Counted from the stretch's first letter, positions 52,401 to 60,027 are shown. The stretch is 64,000 nucleotides of DNA from G963666535 sp963666535 (GCA_963666535.1 OY762913.1:2480001-2544000), one strand, 5' to 3'. Notes: generated by a model from the sequence alone, not told the origin. Program-made: numbers and translations.

Positions 52401-53238
52401 CCTGCATCTCACTGTTGATGTTATTGAGGGTAACGAGAAATTTCCCGGGCCCGGCTCCCTCTTCCCGCATTTTGAGAATCAGGACTTTATACCACTGACG
52501 GTCTCCGCCCAGCGTTTTCAGGCGAAGTCTGCGCTCCACGCTCTCCCGGCTCTTGTCGTTGGCCAGATTCACCGCCAATGCCTTTAATGCGTTGACATCC
52601 AATGGATCGGCAACCCCATCATCCAAAAGAATTTGCCACAGCGCACGGTGATCGTAATTCCCGGCAAGAGAATGGAAAATTTGGGGATCATAGAAATATG
52701 TTTTATTGCTCCGATCGTATTCTATGACAAGCGTACCAGTCGCCTTGAGTGCATAGCGATACCGCTTGTCCTCGTCACTCTGCAGCGTGATGTACCGGCT
52801 CCTGACACGCAGTTCTTCGCCCTCGCGCTTACTTTTGGCGAACTCGATATGGGTGCGGAGCAAGGCCGGATCCAGGGGCCTTTCGATATAGTCCAGCGCG
52901 CCAAGCCTGATTGCCTCTTGCCCCTTCTCCGGCGCAGCTCCATCCCCCATCGCAATCACCGGAATGCTTGTGATCGACGGATCTTCCCGCATACGCTGCA
53001 AGACATCCAAGCCGTCCATATCCGGCAGAGCAAGGGCAAGCAGCACCACCGCCAGACCACTTTGATATCGGCGCATGCGTTTTAACGCTGTTTCGCCGGT
53101 CGCAACCTGTAGCACAATAAACTCATTCCGAAAAAGCTTAGCAAGTGCTGCTCGGTCCGCCTCTCCGCCATCCACAATCAAAAGACGTTTTTTGAGTTCC
53201 TCTGCCCCTGCTTTATTTGTAGTATCTGTCTGCCGCAT
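49477..53238 (-). CDS. Multi-domain signalling protein: degenerate REC-PAS-GGDEF-EAL followed by PAS repeats
   Basis: A 1253-residue cytoplasmic protein; ATG 53238 sits behind GGGGGAG. Order, in residues counted from the GTG at 53244: receiver-like domain (18-135), PAS-like region (155-275), GGDEF domain (285-445), EAL domain (455-700), then about four PAS/PAC domains (735-1245). Key residues are missing. The receiver phospho-Asp is Ala (LLALALPDMDG, about 70). GGDEF reads VNDHF (about 368). In EAL, E-A-L and SVN are kept, but DDFG reads DSFC (about 610) and the AEGVE Glu is Lys (AKRVE, about 666). It is therefore likely a non-catalytic receptor or scaffold for c-di-GMP or protein partners. 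It is monocistronic. Confidence 0.88.
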   Translation of the reverse strand: MRQTDTTNKAGAEELKKRLLIVDGGEADRAALAKLFRNEFIVLQVATGETALKRMRRYQSGLAVVLLALALPDMDGLDVLQRMREDPSITSIPVIAMGDGAAPEKGQEAIRLGALDYIERPLDPALLRTHIEFAKSKREGEELRVRSRYITLQSDEDKRYRYALKATGTLVIEYDRSNKTYFYDPQIFHSLAGNYDHRALWQILLDDGVADPLDVNALKALAVNLANDKSRESVERRLRLKTLGGDRQWYKVLILKMREEGAGPGKFLVTLNNINSEMQATERLRYQAEFDELTGIHNKMTFCRLTQELAASDSDTRYVLIRWNIEQFKLINDLYGQKAGDEVLLAMANTLSRSLPALGTCGRLVNDHFATCFPKEFLEIDRLMKQVKNGLAGVGVSHGIEITAGIYEIDDVTVPVVQMCDRANLALQTVKGSFQRHSAVYDSSLREAMLQEQEIRSEMGTALDACQFEIFFQPICSYAQGRPVGAEALVRWNHPRKGMLLPGVFLPLFEESGLVAQLDRYVWEKACWWQKERREAGKPDLPISVNMSRTSLYNPDVCNDLLAPIQKYGLSPELCCIEIAETAYHDSPQQLLSTVQRLQKAGIKIIMDSFCDGCPSFSTLRDIPLNGMKVDMKCLSDYDDGGKARTMLMSVLRMARWLNIPVTAKRVETTEQLVLLAGIGCDWAQGRCYAEPMPVEQFDEFLMKEMRPMAEAAPARQEEPDFDLLLSDNQLVTATLETAVGGVGLYELVNGSLEAVRVNRGYYDLLGIDATTHSDYAMAFMEQIDPEDQEKMLETLRKVRESGTPSGVVVRYYHSDGHLMYLDTIIRYLGGKTNHSVYFIGLQDITDHVLRHQRISEEQMRYRILVRRSNTIVMEWDTIRGDFHVEGEWDGYVLSTIPPDRINNGEYDWAAAFHPDDMEAVGNLVRQHLAKDAQNDGAFEVRLAMKRGGYHWCRFAESYIHAEDGTVLFVIVTINDINEEKCTELSLRETAERMNTMIQSVNGGIVIFKVDNKRTICFANDQYYKLLGYTKQLFEEEVSDTWDTVFEEDRLGVQAAIGRALESGEIYYSHTYRAIRRDGRLMWLSCHASLMHGEEGATPQLLVIMSDVTEREKAKDKLRENEASLLAAMGHAGMEYWEYYPDSHSVLLNKRMRLELNLPSCITDSPLHAVKEKQVHPEDAPAFLELHKKIDDGASTATADVRLLTANGYRWKRVCYTAIRNASGTCVKVVGTAQDVDGYKNPVTSQGSEDGTD

Positions 53239-53386
53239 ATTCACTCCCCCGTATTATATGGTATATACGATCCTTTGCAGCTTCTGCTATTCACTGAATT
53301 GCTCCTTAACTATACCACATTTTTTTTGCTTTTCAACGTCAAAGCAAGGTAATGTTATACATTTTTTACATATTTTTCTTTTCTAG

Positions 53387-53406
53387 ACATTTTATTTATA
53401 AAATGT
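53387..53406. repeat. Perfect 20-bp palindrome upstream of the signalling gene promoter
   Basis: The arms are ACATTTTAT and ATAAAATGT with TT between them. It lies 51 bp upstream of the -35 of the signalling gene, where an activator or a distal repressor site could sit. No regulator is assigned. Confidence 0.5.
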
Positions 53407-53532
53407 TCCTTTTTCCCTTGTCAAAATGGGTTTGATCCAGCCGTTTTCCGCCGAAAAGCAGCTTGTCCATGATGACGGTTTCCCGAAACCACTCCGCCTA
53501 TCTCCTCACTGTGAGCTTCGCCAAAGAGCAAG

Positions 53533-53568
53533 CAGCGGAGCCGAACCCGTAAGGGTCCGGCTCCGCTG
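53533..53568 (-). terminator. Probable terminator after hndD
   Basis: CAGCGGAGCCG pairs with CGGCTCCGCTG, with an inner ACCC/GGGT stem and one mismatch. On the minus strand it begins about 15 nt after the hndD stop; the following tract is only moderately T-rich. Confidence 0.55.
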
Positions 53569-53582
53569 TTTATTCTTTGTGA

Positions 53583-55313
53583 TTACAGGCGGAGAATATC
53601 CTGCCGATTCACATAAGTTGTGTGGAGCAAATGCTCGGATTTTTCAGACAGGGGGCTTCCGAGATACTCTTTGTACAAGGCCTGTACTTCCTTGTTCTCG
53701 TGACTTTTGCGAACGGGCAGTGTTTGATCTGTTTCATACACCGATTCCGTACGCTTCAAAACCTTTTTCCAGCTGCGAACCGGGTTGCCGCCGCCGCCGA
53801 TGCAGCCGCCGGGACAGGCCATTACTTCAATAAAGTGATAGTCGGCCTCACCCGCCACCACGCGGTCCATGATCTCACGGGCCCGGCTCAAGGTATGAAC
53901 AACCGCCACCTTTACGATGGTGCCGTTCAGATCAACCTGCGCTTCCTTTAAACCTTCCACGCCACGAACATCGTGGAACTCCAGCGTCTCCAGGGACTTA
54001 CCCGTCACCAGTTCGTAAACGGTGCGCAACGCTGCCTCCATGACGCCGCCGGTAGCGGCAAAAATCTCGCCTGCGCCGGAGCCAAGTCCGAAGGGGGAAT
54101 CAAACGGTGTTTCAGGCAATGTCTTAAAGTCAATTCCGCCGGTGCGGATCATACGTGCCAATTCCTGAACCGTGAGGGACATATCCACATCCTGATAGCC
54201 GCTGTCCTTCATCTCCGGGCGCTTGCACTCAAACTTTTTGGCGGTGCAAGGCATGATGGAAACACTGTATAGATTAGCCGGATCAATCTTGTTCCGCTCG
54301 GTAAAGAAGGTCTTAATGACTGCGCCGAACATCTGCTGGGGCGATTTGGCGGAGGACAAGTGTTTTGTGTGCTTGGGATAGTACGTCTCACAGAACTTGA
54401 CCCATGCCGGACAGCAAGAGGTCATCAGGGGCAGGACGCCGCCGTTCTGGATGCGGTGGAGCAGCTCGCTTCCCTCCTCCATAATGGTAAGGTCGGCGGT
54501 AAAATCAGTATCGAACACATAATGGAAGCCCAGTCTCTTCAGCGCCGTGACCAAACGGCCGGTGCTGACAACGCCAGGGTCCTCTCCCAGCGCCTCGGCA
54601 ATGGTGGTACGAACCGAGGGGGCTACCTGCACCGCAAGAATTTTGCCTGCATCGTACGCCTCGTAAATGTCGCTGGTATTGTCGTGGATGGTCAGCGCGC
54701 CCACTGGGCAGACCTGCACACACTGGCCGCAGTTGACGCACGCGGTATCCGCCAGTTTCTTGCCATAGGATGGCGTAATAATGGTATGATAGCCGCGGTC
54801 CTCACGGGCAAGGACACCGATGCTCTGCACCTCGGTGCAGACCTCCTGACAGCGTCCGCAGAGGATACATTTGTTCGGGTCGCGCACAATGGCAGGAGAG
54901 GATGCGTCAATTTCCATTTCGCGGGAATCAATGGCAAATCTGGGGTCACGGTGCATGTTCAGCTCTGCGGCCAGGTCCTGCAGCTCGCAGGCGCCGTTTT
55001 TCTGACAGCTGAGGCAATTAAGGGGATGGTGCGCCAGAATCAGCTCCAACACATTGCGGCGGGCATGGATAATCTGGGGGGTGTTGGTACGGACCACCAT
55101 ACCTTCCGCCACGGGGAACGAACAGGCGGTCTGCAGCAGACGCTGCCCCTCAATTTCAACCACGCAGACGCGGCAATTTGCCTTGACCTTTTGATCTTCA
55201 TGGTAGCAAAGCGTAGGAATTTTAATGTTGATGGTCTTGGCCGCCTCCAGAATCGTGGTGTCTGCGGGAACCGAAACGGGCAAGCCGTTAATGGTCAAAT
55301 TGACATTAGCCAT
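53583..55313 (-). CDS. hndD: [FeFe] hydrogenase catalytic subunit, NADH-linked group A
   Basis: H2-producing or H2-oxidising subunit with the H-cluster, 576 residues. An N-terminal [2Fe-2S] domain (about 1-78) is followed by a His-Cys3 [4Fe-4S] motif (HHPLNCLSCQKNGAC), two ferredoxin-type clusters (CILCGRCQEVC and CVNCGQCVQVC) and the three H-cluster motifs TSCCPAWV, MPCTAKKFE and ACPGGCIGGGG. It is the last gene of the hndA-hndC-hndD operon, directly after hndC. Maturation genes hydE, hydF and hydG are not in the window. Confidence 0.95.
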   Translation of the reverse strand: MANVNLTINGLPVSVPADTTILEAAKTINIKIPTLCYHEDQKVKANCRVCVVEIEGQRLLQTACSFPVAEGMVVRTNTPQIIHARRNVLELILAHHPLNCLSCQKNGACELQDLAAELNMHRDPRFAIDSREMEIDASSPAIVRDPNKCILCGRCQEVCTEVQSIGVLAREDRGYHTIITPSYGKKLADTACVNCGQCVQVCPVGALTIHDNTSDIYEAYDAGKILAVQVAPSVRTTIAEALGEDPGVVSTGRLVTALKRLGFHYVFDTDFTADLTIMEEGSELLHRIQNGGVLPLMTSCCPAWVKFCETYYPKHTKHLSSAKSPQQMFGAVIKTFFTERNKIDPANLYSVSIMPCTAKKFECKRPEMKDSGYQDVDMSLTVQELARMIRTGGIDFKTLPETPFDSPFGLGSGAGEIFAATGGVMEAALRTVYELVTGKSLETLEFHDVRGVEGLKEAQVDLNGTIVKVAVVHTLSRAREIMDRVVAGEADYHFIEVMACPGGCIGGGGNPVRSWKKVLKRTESVYETDQTLPVRKSHENKEVQALYKEYLGSPLSEKSEHLLHTTYVNRQDILRL

Positions 55314-55314
55314 G

Positions 55315-56601
55315 TTAAATCACGCTCCTTTGCTCTCTGCAGTTGGGACATTCGTCGCCATCCAGATGAGAATTAAAAACTTCGGGGAAATTCTCGATCG
55401 CGCTGAGAACCGGCACGACGGAGGAGTGTCCCAACCCGCAAAATGCTGCTGTTTTAATGGTGCCGGCCAGGTCCACCACGGTATCCAGGTCATGAATATT
55501 GCCCTTGCCTGCACAAATTTTGTCGATCAGGTCATAAATGCGGCGGGTTCCCTCGCGGCAGGGAACGCACTTGCCGCAAGACTCATGACAGAAAAAGCTC
55601 ATGTTGTTCCGCACGATGTCCAGCACGCAGTTGGTGTCGTCGATGACAAAGATCGTACCGCAACCCAAACGGCCTCCGTTCGGCGACGCATGGTCGATGT
55701 CCAGTTCAATATCAATCTGGTCGGGGCGGATGATGGGGCCAGACGCGCCGCCGGTCTGTACCGCCAGCAGGCCTTTTCCATCCGCTACCCCGCCGCAGAC
55801 ATCATAAATCAGTTCCTTGAGGTTAATTCCCATGGGGAATTCAAACACGCCGCGCTGCGCCACGTTACCGATCACGGTAAACAGCTTTGTGCCATGACTC
55901 CCCTTGGTTCCAATCCCTTTATACCACTCTGCCCCGTTGCGCAGGATATGGCTCATATTGGCAAGCGTCTCTACGTTGTTCAAAACGGTGGGTTTGCCGA
56001 ACAGCCCCTGAACACCTGGATAGGGCGGCCGGGAACGCGGCTCACCGCGACGGCCCTCGATGGATTCGAACAGCGCCGTCTCCTCGCCGCAGACATAAGC
56101 GCCCGCACCGCTGCGAATGGAGATATTAAAGGTAAAATCACTGCCGAAAATATGTTCGCCCAGTGCGCCCGCCGCCTTGGCACTTGCAATGGCCTGCTCC
56201 AAAATGGGGAAGATGTACGGATACTCCGCGCGGAGATAGATGTAGCCCTTGGTTGCGCCAATTGCCTTGCCCGCGATGGCCATACCCTCCAGCACACTGT
56301 GCGGATCAGCGGAGAGTAATACGCGGTCCTTGTTGGTGCCGGGTTCGCCTTCGTCGGCGTTGCAGACAATGTACTTGGTGTCGTTTTCCGTATCGTAGGC
56401 AAACTTCAGCTTCAGCCAGGACGGGAAACCCGCACCGCCGCGCCCGCGCAAGCCGGCATCCTTCAGTGTTTCAATAATATCCCAGCCGTCCATAGCGATC
56501 GCCTTTTTCAGGCCCTCGTAACCGCCTGTTCCCATATAGACAGCGGCGTCTGTCATGTTTTCTTTTCCCTGATTTCTCAGTAAAACGTGCATTTCATTCA
56601 T
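55315..56601 (-). CDS. hndC: NuoF-like flavoprotein subunit of the hydrogenase
   Basis: NADH/FMN subunit, 428 residues. GRGGAGFPSWLK and GEPGTNKDR are the FMN and NADH sites, and ESCGKCVPCREGT with a later FCGLG Cys binds one [4Fe-4S]. The length equals bare NuoF. The N-terminal thioredoxin-like [2Fe-2S] domain and the C-terminal double ferredoxin domain seen in many HydB/HndC bifurcating subunits are missing. It begins 3 nt after hndA. Confidence 0.94.
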   Translation of the reverse strand: MNEMHVLLRNQGKENMTDAAVYMGTGGYEGLKKAIAMDGWDIIETLKDAGLRGRGGAGFPSWLKLKFAYDTENDTKYIVCNADEGEPGTNKDRVLLSADPHSVLEGMAIAGKAIGATKGYIYLRAEYPYIFPILEQAIASAKAAGALGEHIFGSDFTFNISIRSGAGAYVCGEETALFESIEGRRGEPRSRPPYPGVQGLFGKPTVLNNVETLANMSHILRNGAEWYKGIGTKGSHGTKLFTVIGNVAQRGVFEFPMGINLKELIYDVCGGVADGKGLLAVQTGGASGPIIRPDQIDIELDIDHASPNGGRLGCGTIFVIDDTNCVLDIVRNNMSFFCHESCGKCVPCREGTRRIYDLIDKICAGKGNIHDLDTVVDLAGTIKTAAFCGLGHSSVVPVLSAIENFPEVFNSHLDGDECPNCREQRSVI

Positions 56602-56604
56602 CTG

Positions 56605-57105
56605 TTACACATCCTCTCTGATATAGCGTTTGATGAGAGCCTGCGCGCTTTCACAAGTCAAATTTCCATAAATTGTTTCGTTAATCATAATGGCCGGAGA
56701 AATGTCGCAAACGCCCATGCAGGGGGAGAGCTCTACCGTGAAGCGTCCGTCCGCTGTCGTCTCGCCGATCTCAATCCCAAGCAGATCAAGAATGGCGTCA
56801 CGCACCTCGCGGGCACCACGCACATGACATGGGGCGTTGGCACACATACGAACAATATACTTTCCCTTCTGCTTCACAGAAAGCCGCTCATAGAATGTAA
56901 CAAAGCTATACACGTCGTTCTGGCTCAAACCCATTTCTCGGGCAATGACAGCAGCCACGTCCTCCGCCATTGAGGGTACGACCTTCTGCACCTGTAAAAT
57001 CACATCCATCAGCTTATCAGGACGGTTTTTATAGTGGGCAGATATTTCTGCAACCCGGACCAGCGCCGATTGTGCTGTGGTGTAGCTGTAAACTTCTTGT
57101 TTCAT
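56605..57105 (-). CDS. hndA: NuoE-like [2Fe-2S] subunit of the hydrogenase
   Basis: A 166-residue thioredoxin-fold [2Fe-2S] protein with four Cys ligands in CANAPC (about 90) and SPCMGVC (about 131). ATG 57105 follows AAAGGAGG; the frame open to 57186 runs through the promoter. It heads the three-gene hydrogenase operon. There is no hndB-like gene between it and hndC. Confidence 0.94.
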   Translation of the reverse strand: MKQEVYSYTTAQSALVRVAEISAHYKNRPDKLMDVILQVQKVVPSMAEDVAAVIAREMGLSQNDVYSFVTFYERLSVKQKGKYIVRMCANAPCHVRGAREVRDAILDLLGIEIGETTADGRFTVELSPCMGVCDISPAIMINETIYGNLTCESAQALIKRYIREDV

Positions 57106-57135
57106 GCTTGCATTCCTCCTTTTCAAGTCAAGGCC

Positions 57136-57165
57136 AGTGTAACAGTGGTTCTGGCACACTGTCAA
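57136..57165 (-). promoter_or_regulatory. Sigma-A promoter of the hydrogenase operon
   Basis: On the minus strand, a perfect TTGACA (57160-57165) and TACACT (57136-57141) are spaced 18 bp apart, about 30 nt before the hndA start. I see no standard Rex site (TTGTTAA-N4-TTAACAA) at the promoter. Confidence 0.7.
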
Positions 57166-57186
57166 CAATAGATATTTTCGTAACAA

Positions 57187-57659
57187 ACAGTCGTTTTATA
57201 CAATCATGACCCATATTTGTCTAATTTTTCATCGTTTTCAACAATATTTTTTCTAAATATATGATATAATGTAAAAAATAGTATGTTAAAAAGTTGACTG
57301 TTCGCAATGTGTACAATTTCGGAGCCTAAAGTTCAGCTTTTTTGTCATCCTTTTTTCGTTTTTTATGATCCTTATTTTGATTTGTTAAATCTTTATCTTA
57401 ACAAACTTCACATTTTTGCATATAATTTTAATGATTTTCCATTATTAAAAAATTAACAATCCTCTTAATTTAAAAACCAAGCCTTTGATAAAATATTATC
57501 AAAGGCTTAGTTTCATTTTTGTATGGTTTTGCGCCGGGCTCCCCCACAGCGTGGCCCTGTGATAAACAGCGCTTTGCGATGGCTGCAATCGACTTGCCAA
57601 TCTCAACATGGATGCTTGATTCTGTTTCTCACAGTGTTGTTCCGTTCCCCGTGTTGGTC
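57187..57659. other. AT-rich intergenic region, possibly with gene remnant or small RNA
   Basis: About 470 nt without a supported gene. It includes an extended -10 TGATATAAT around 57260-57268, an inverted repeat TTTGTTAA/TTAACAAA near 57379-57405, a strong hairpin (57479-57508) and, from about 57520, a more G+C-rich stretch with short open frames on both strands that may be a decayed gene. Neither frame is recognisable. Confidence 0.4.
57479..57520. terminator. Rho-independent terminator in the hydrogenase-cobU gap
   Basis: AAGCCTTTGATA pairs with TATCAAAGGCTT around AAATAT. T-runs follow on both strands (AGTTTCATTTTT on plus, GGTTTTTAAATT on minus). No gene on either side clearly needs it, so it may belong to a small RNA or a lost gene. 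Confidence 0.75.
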
Positions 57660-57688
57660 TTTACAATTGTTTGGCGTGTTGATATACT
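57660..57688 (+). promoter_or_regulatory. Sigma-A promoter of cobU
   Basis: TTTACA (57660-57665) and TATACT (57683-57688) are spaced 17 bp apart, giving a short leader of about 45 nt before cobU. There is no room for a riboswitch, unlike the cbi operon downstream. Confidence 0.65.
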
Positions 57689-57739
57689 TAGCCCAATCGA
57701 TTTGTTTGATCAAGCAGCTTAAATGAGGGAGGCCCTGCC

Positions 57740-58261
57740 ATGCTTACACTCGTCATCGGCGGCTCCGGCAGTGGAAAGTCAAATTTCGCAGAAGAGCGAA
57801 TTGTCTCTTGCCACACCGGCAGACGGATTTATCTGGCCACCATGCTGCTTCGAGATCACGAGTGTGAACAACGTGTCCTGCGGCATCGAGAGATGCGTGC
57901 GGGAAAGTCCTTTGAGACGATAGAATGCCCGCGAGGTTTAGAACATGTCTCCCTCCCGCCGGCCTCGGCCGTTTTGCTGGAGGATCTGTCCAATTTAACC
58001 GCAAATGAGTTTTTCAGCGACAGCGGAGCCTCGGGTGCATTTGACCGGGTGATAAATGGCATTCGGCACTTAAATCAAACCGCGCGCGCGCTTGTCATTG
58101 TTTCCAATGAGCTGTTTTCTGACGGCATGGATTACGACGACGTCACCACAGACTACCTGCACTGCCTGTCAGCCCTGAACGTCGCCATTGCCGCCATGTC
58201 CGATCATGTGTACGAGGTGGTCTGTGGCATCCCGATACGATGGAAAGGAGCCTGCTCATGA
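57740..58261 (+). CDS. cobU: Adenosylcobinamide kinase/guanylyltransferase
   Basis: Phosphorylates and guanylates adenosylcobinamide in the nucleotide-loop assembly of cobalamin. The 173-residue protein has the P-loop GGSGSGKS (residues 7-14), a His in RVLRHREMR at the guanylylated-His position and a LLEDLSNL block. The usual NEVGxGxVP motif is altered to NELFSDG. AGGGAGG precedes the ATG. Its stop overlaps the cobS start (ATGA). Confidence 0.87.
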   Translation: MLTLVIGGSGSGKSNFAEERIVSCHTGRRIYLATMLLRDHECEQRVLRHREMRAGKSFETIECPRGLEHVSLPPASAVLLEDLSNLTANEFFSDSGASGAFDRVINGIRHLNQTARALVIVSNELFSDGMDYDDVTTDYLHCLSALNVAIAAMSDHVYEVVCGIPIRWKGACS

Positions 58262-59019
58262 AATCCATGTTTGTCGCTTTTTCCATGTATTCCAAAATTC
58301 CAATGCCGCACACGGAATGGACAAAAGAGCATATGGCCTGGGCGTTATGCTGGTTTCCGTTTGTCGGCGTTGCCATCGGGTTGCTGCTGGCCGGCTGGCT
58401 ATGGCTTGCCCAATGGCTCTCTTTGGGTCCCATGCTGCGCGGGGCAGGCGCCCTTCTCCTTCCCATCGCGGTCAGCGGTGGCATTCATCTGGATGGTCTT
58501 TGCGACACTGCCGACGCGCTTGGTTCTCATCAAAGCCGGGAGCGGAAGCTGGAAATCTTAAAAGATTCCCATATTGGCGCGTTTGCTCTGATTATCTGCT
58601 GTCTCTACCTGATTGTGTTCTTCTCCGCTTGGTGCGAAATCACGCCAACCACACCGATCATTCCTGTTTTAGCGCTCACCCCGGTATTCTCCCGTTGTCT
58701 TTCCGGATTGGGTGCGGTCTCCATTCCCAACGCCAGAGGCAGCGGTTTGCTGGCCTCTTTTACGAATTCTATGAACCTGCGTAGGGCACGTATTCTTCTG
58801 GTGGCGCTTACCATCATGACCACTGCCGCCATGATCGCATTTGCTCCCATGATGGGAAGCGTAACTGCCGGTGCGGGTTTTCTGGTATTTATTTATTATA
58901 ATGTGATGAGCCGGCAGCAGTTTGGGGGCATCACCGGCGACCTTGCCGGCTTTTTCCTTCAATTATGCGAACTGGCCATGGTGCTGTCCATTGCGCTGGC
59001 TCAGGCGATAGGGGGTTAA
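58258..59019 (+). CDS. cobS: Adenosylcobinamide-GDP ribazoletransferase
   Basis: Membrane enzyme joining alpha-ribazole to adenosylcobinamide-GDP, 253 residues with about six hydrophobic segments. FSMYSKIPMP at the N-terminus and GGIHLDGLCDTADALGSHQSRERKLEILKDSHIG (Asp-rich, Mg-binding, about 80-113) are the family motifs. ATG 58258 is 7 nt after AAAGGAG, and the four-base overlap with cobU shows translational coupling. Confidence 0.94.
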   Translation: MKSMFVAFSMYSKIPMPHTEWTKEHMAWALCWFPFVGVAIGLLLAGWLWLAQWLSLGPMLRGAGALLLPIAVSGGIHLDGLCDTADALGSHQSRERKLEILKDSHIGAFALIICCLYLIVFFSAWCEITPTTPIIPVLALTPVFSRCLSGLGAVSIPNARGSGLLASFTNSMNLRRARILLVALTIMTTAAMIAFAPMMGSVTAGAGFLVFIYYNVMSRQQFGGITGDLAGFFLQLCELAMVLSIALAQAIGG

Positions 59020-59023
59020 TGCC

Positions 59024-59401
59024 ATGATTCTGATCATCGGCGGCGCGGCGCAGGGAAAACTGGATTACGCGCTGCGGTTTTATCAGCTTACTCCATCCGA
59101 CGTGGCGCATGATTTCGAGACTGCGCGTACGAAAGCGATTTTTTACGGTCTCCATTATGCCGTACGCGCAGCCCTGTCTAACGGCGAAGATCCGAAGGCC
59201 GCCATGGCACGCGTCATCGCCGTCAATCCTTCTGTGATTGTCATCTGCGACGAGGTCGGCGGCGGCGTGGTTCCCATGGATCCCGAGCAGCGGCAGTGGC
59301 GGGAATCGGTGGGGCGGCTCTGCTGTGATTTGGCCTCCGAGGCAGATCAGGTCTTGCGGATTTTCTGCGGGCTGTCAATGACTTTGAAGGGAACTGTTTA
59401 G
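59024..59401 (+). CDS. Short CobU-like protein
   Basis: A 125-residue protein. Its C-terminal half (ICDEVGGGVVPMDPEQRQWRE ... GRLCCDLASEADQVLRIFCGL) clearly matches the end of CobU, and the N-terminus has a P-loop-like GGAAQGKL, where the Ser/Thr after Lys is Leu. The middle third, including the guanylylated His, is missing. It sits 4 nt after cobS and 1 nt before cobC. It may be a partner of CobU, which lacks the EVG motif present here, or a decayed paralogue. Confidence 0.78.
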   Translation: MILIIGGAAQGKLDYALRFYQLTPSDVAHDFETARTKAIFYGLHYAVRAALSNGEDPKAAMARVIAVNPSVIVICDEVGGGVVPMDPEQRQWRESVGRLCCDLASEADQVLRIFCGLSMTLKGTV

Positions 59402-59402
59402 C

Positions 59403-60014
59403 ATGGAACTGATCCTCATCCGTCACTGTGCTACAAAGGGCAATCTGGAGCATCGGTTTATCGGCGTAACTGACGAGCCGATCTCCCCCTCTGGCAGAAC
59501 AGCGGCGATAGAAGCCGCTCCCCGTTTGCCCCGGGTGGGGCATGTCTACCTCAGCCCCCTGCTTCGCTGCCGTCAAACAGCAGATCTTCTTTGGCCGGGC
59601 ATTGCCACTACGGTAATCCCTGACTTGCGCGAAACCGATTTCGGCCCGTTCGAGGGGAAAAACCATGCGGAGTTGGCGGGAGACAGCCTTTACAACGCCT
59701 GGATTTCCTCGCCCGACCCCACGGTCATCCCAGCAGTGGAAAGCGTTTCCGCCTGCGGTGTCCGAGCCTGCCGCGCGCTGGAAGCTTTGTTTTCTGATGC
59801 CAGGAGGCGGGGACTTACCTGCGCCGGAGTTGTTTCCCACGGCGGCACAATCATGAGCATGCTGGCCCAGTATGGAAGGCCTGCGCGGGATTATTACAGC
59901 TGGAACATGCCAAACTGCGCCGGTTTTTCAGTGAAGGCAGAGGACCATTCGCTGCTTTTGAACATGATTCAACCCGTAGGGGCCTGGGATGTATCCAAAG
60001 GACCCCACCAGTGA
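59403..60014 (+). CDS. cobC: Histidine phosphatase, probable alpha-ribazole phosphatase
   Basis: A 203-residue phosphoglycerate-mutase-fold phosphatase. The N-terminal LIRHCATKGN holds the phospho-His (usual RHG reads RHC here), YLSPLLRCRQTA and ETDFGPFEGK follow and VVSHGGTI (about 140) has the second His. Position in the cob operon points to dephosphorylation of alpha-ribazole 5'-phosphate or cobalamin 5'-phosphate. ATG 59403 is 2 nt past the previous stop. Confidence 0.85.
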   Translation: MELILIRHCATKGNLEHRFIGVTDEPISPSGRTAAIEAAPRLPRVGHVYLSPLLRCRQTADLLWPGIATTVIPDLRETDFGPFEGKNHAELAGDSLYNAWISSPDPTVIPAVESVSACGVRACRALEALFSDARRRGLTCAGVVSHGGTIMSMLAQYGRPARDYYSWNMPNCAGFSVKAEDHSLLLNMIQPVGAWDVSKGPHQ

Positions 60015-60027
60015 GGCAAAATTTATC

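Larger units (their letters stand above)
53239..53582. other. Intergenic region between the signalling and hydrogenase genes
   Basis: About 340 nt without a gene. From left to right it holds a minus-strand promoter for the signalling gene, TTGAAA (53331-53336) and TATAGT (53309-53314) with 16-bp spacing; a perfect 20-bp palindrome (53387-53406); and the hairpin after hndD (53533-53568). The centre is AT-rich. Confidence 0.6.

Noticed and set aside
57379..57405. TTGTTAA ... TTAACAA inverted repeat as a Rex operator for the hydrogenase
   Set aside because: The spacer is about 9 bp instead of the expected 4, and the repeat is more than 200 bp upstream of the hnd promoter.
57519..57726. Two overlapping plus-strand frames of 67 codons before cobU as a small membrane protein
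   Set aside because: They overlap the cobU promoter, have no ribosome site and look like the complement of a decayed gene; kept only as a possible remnant.
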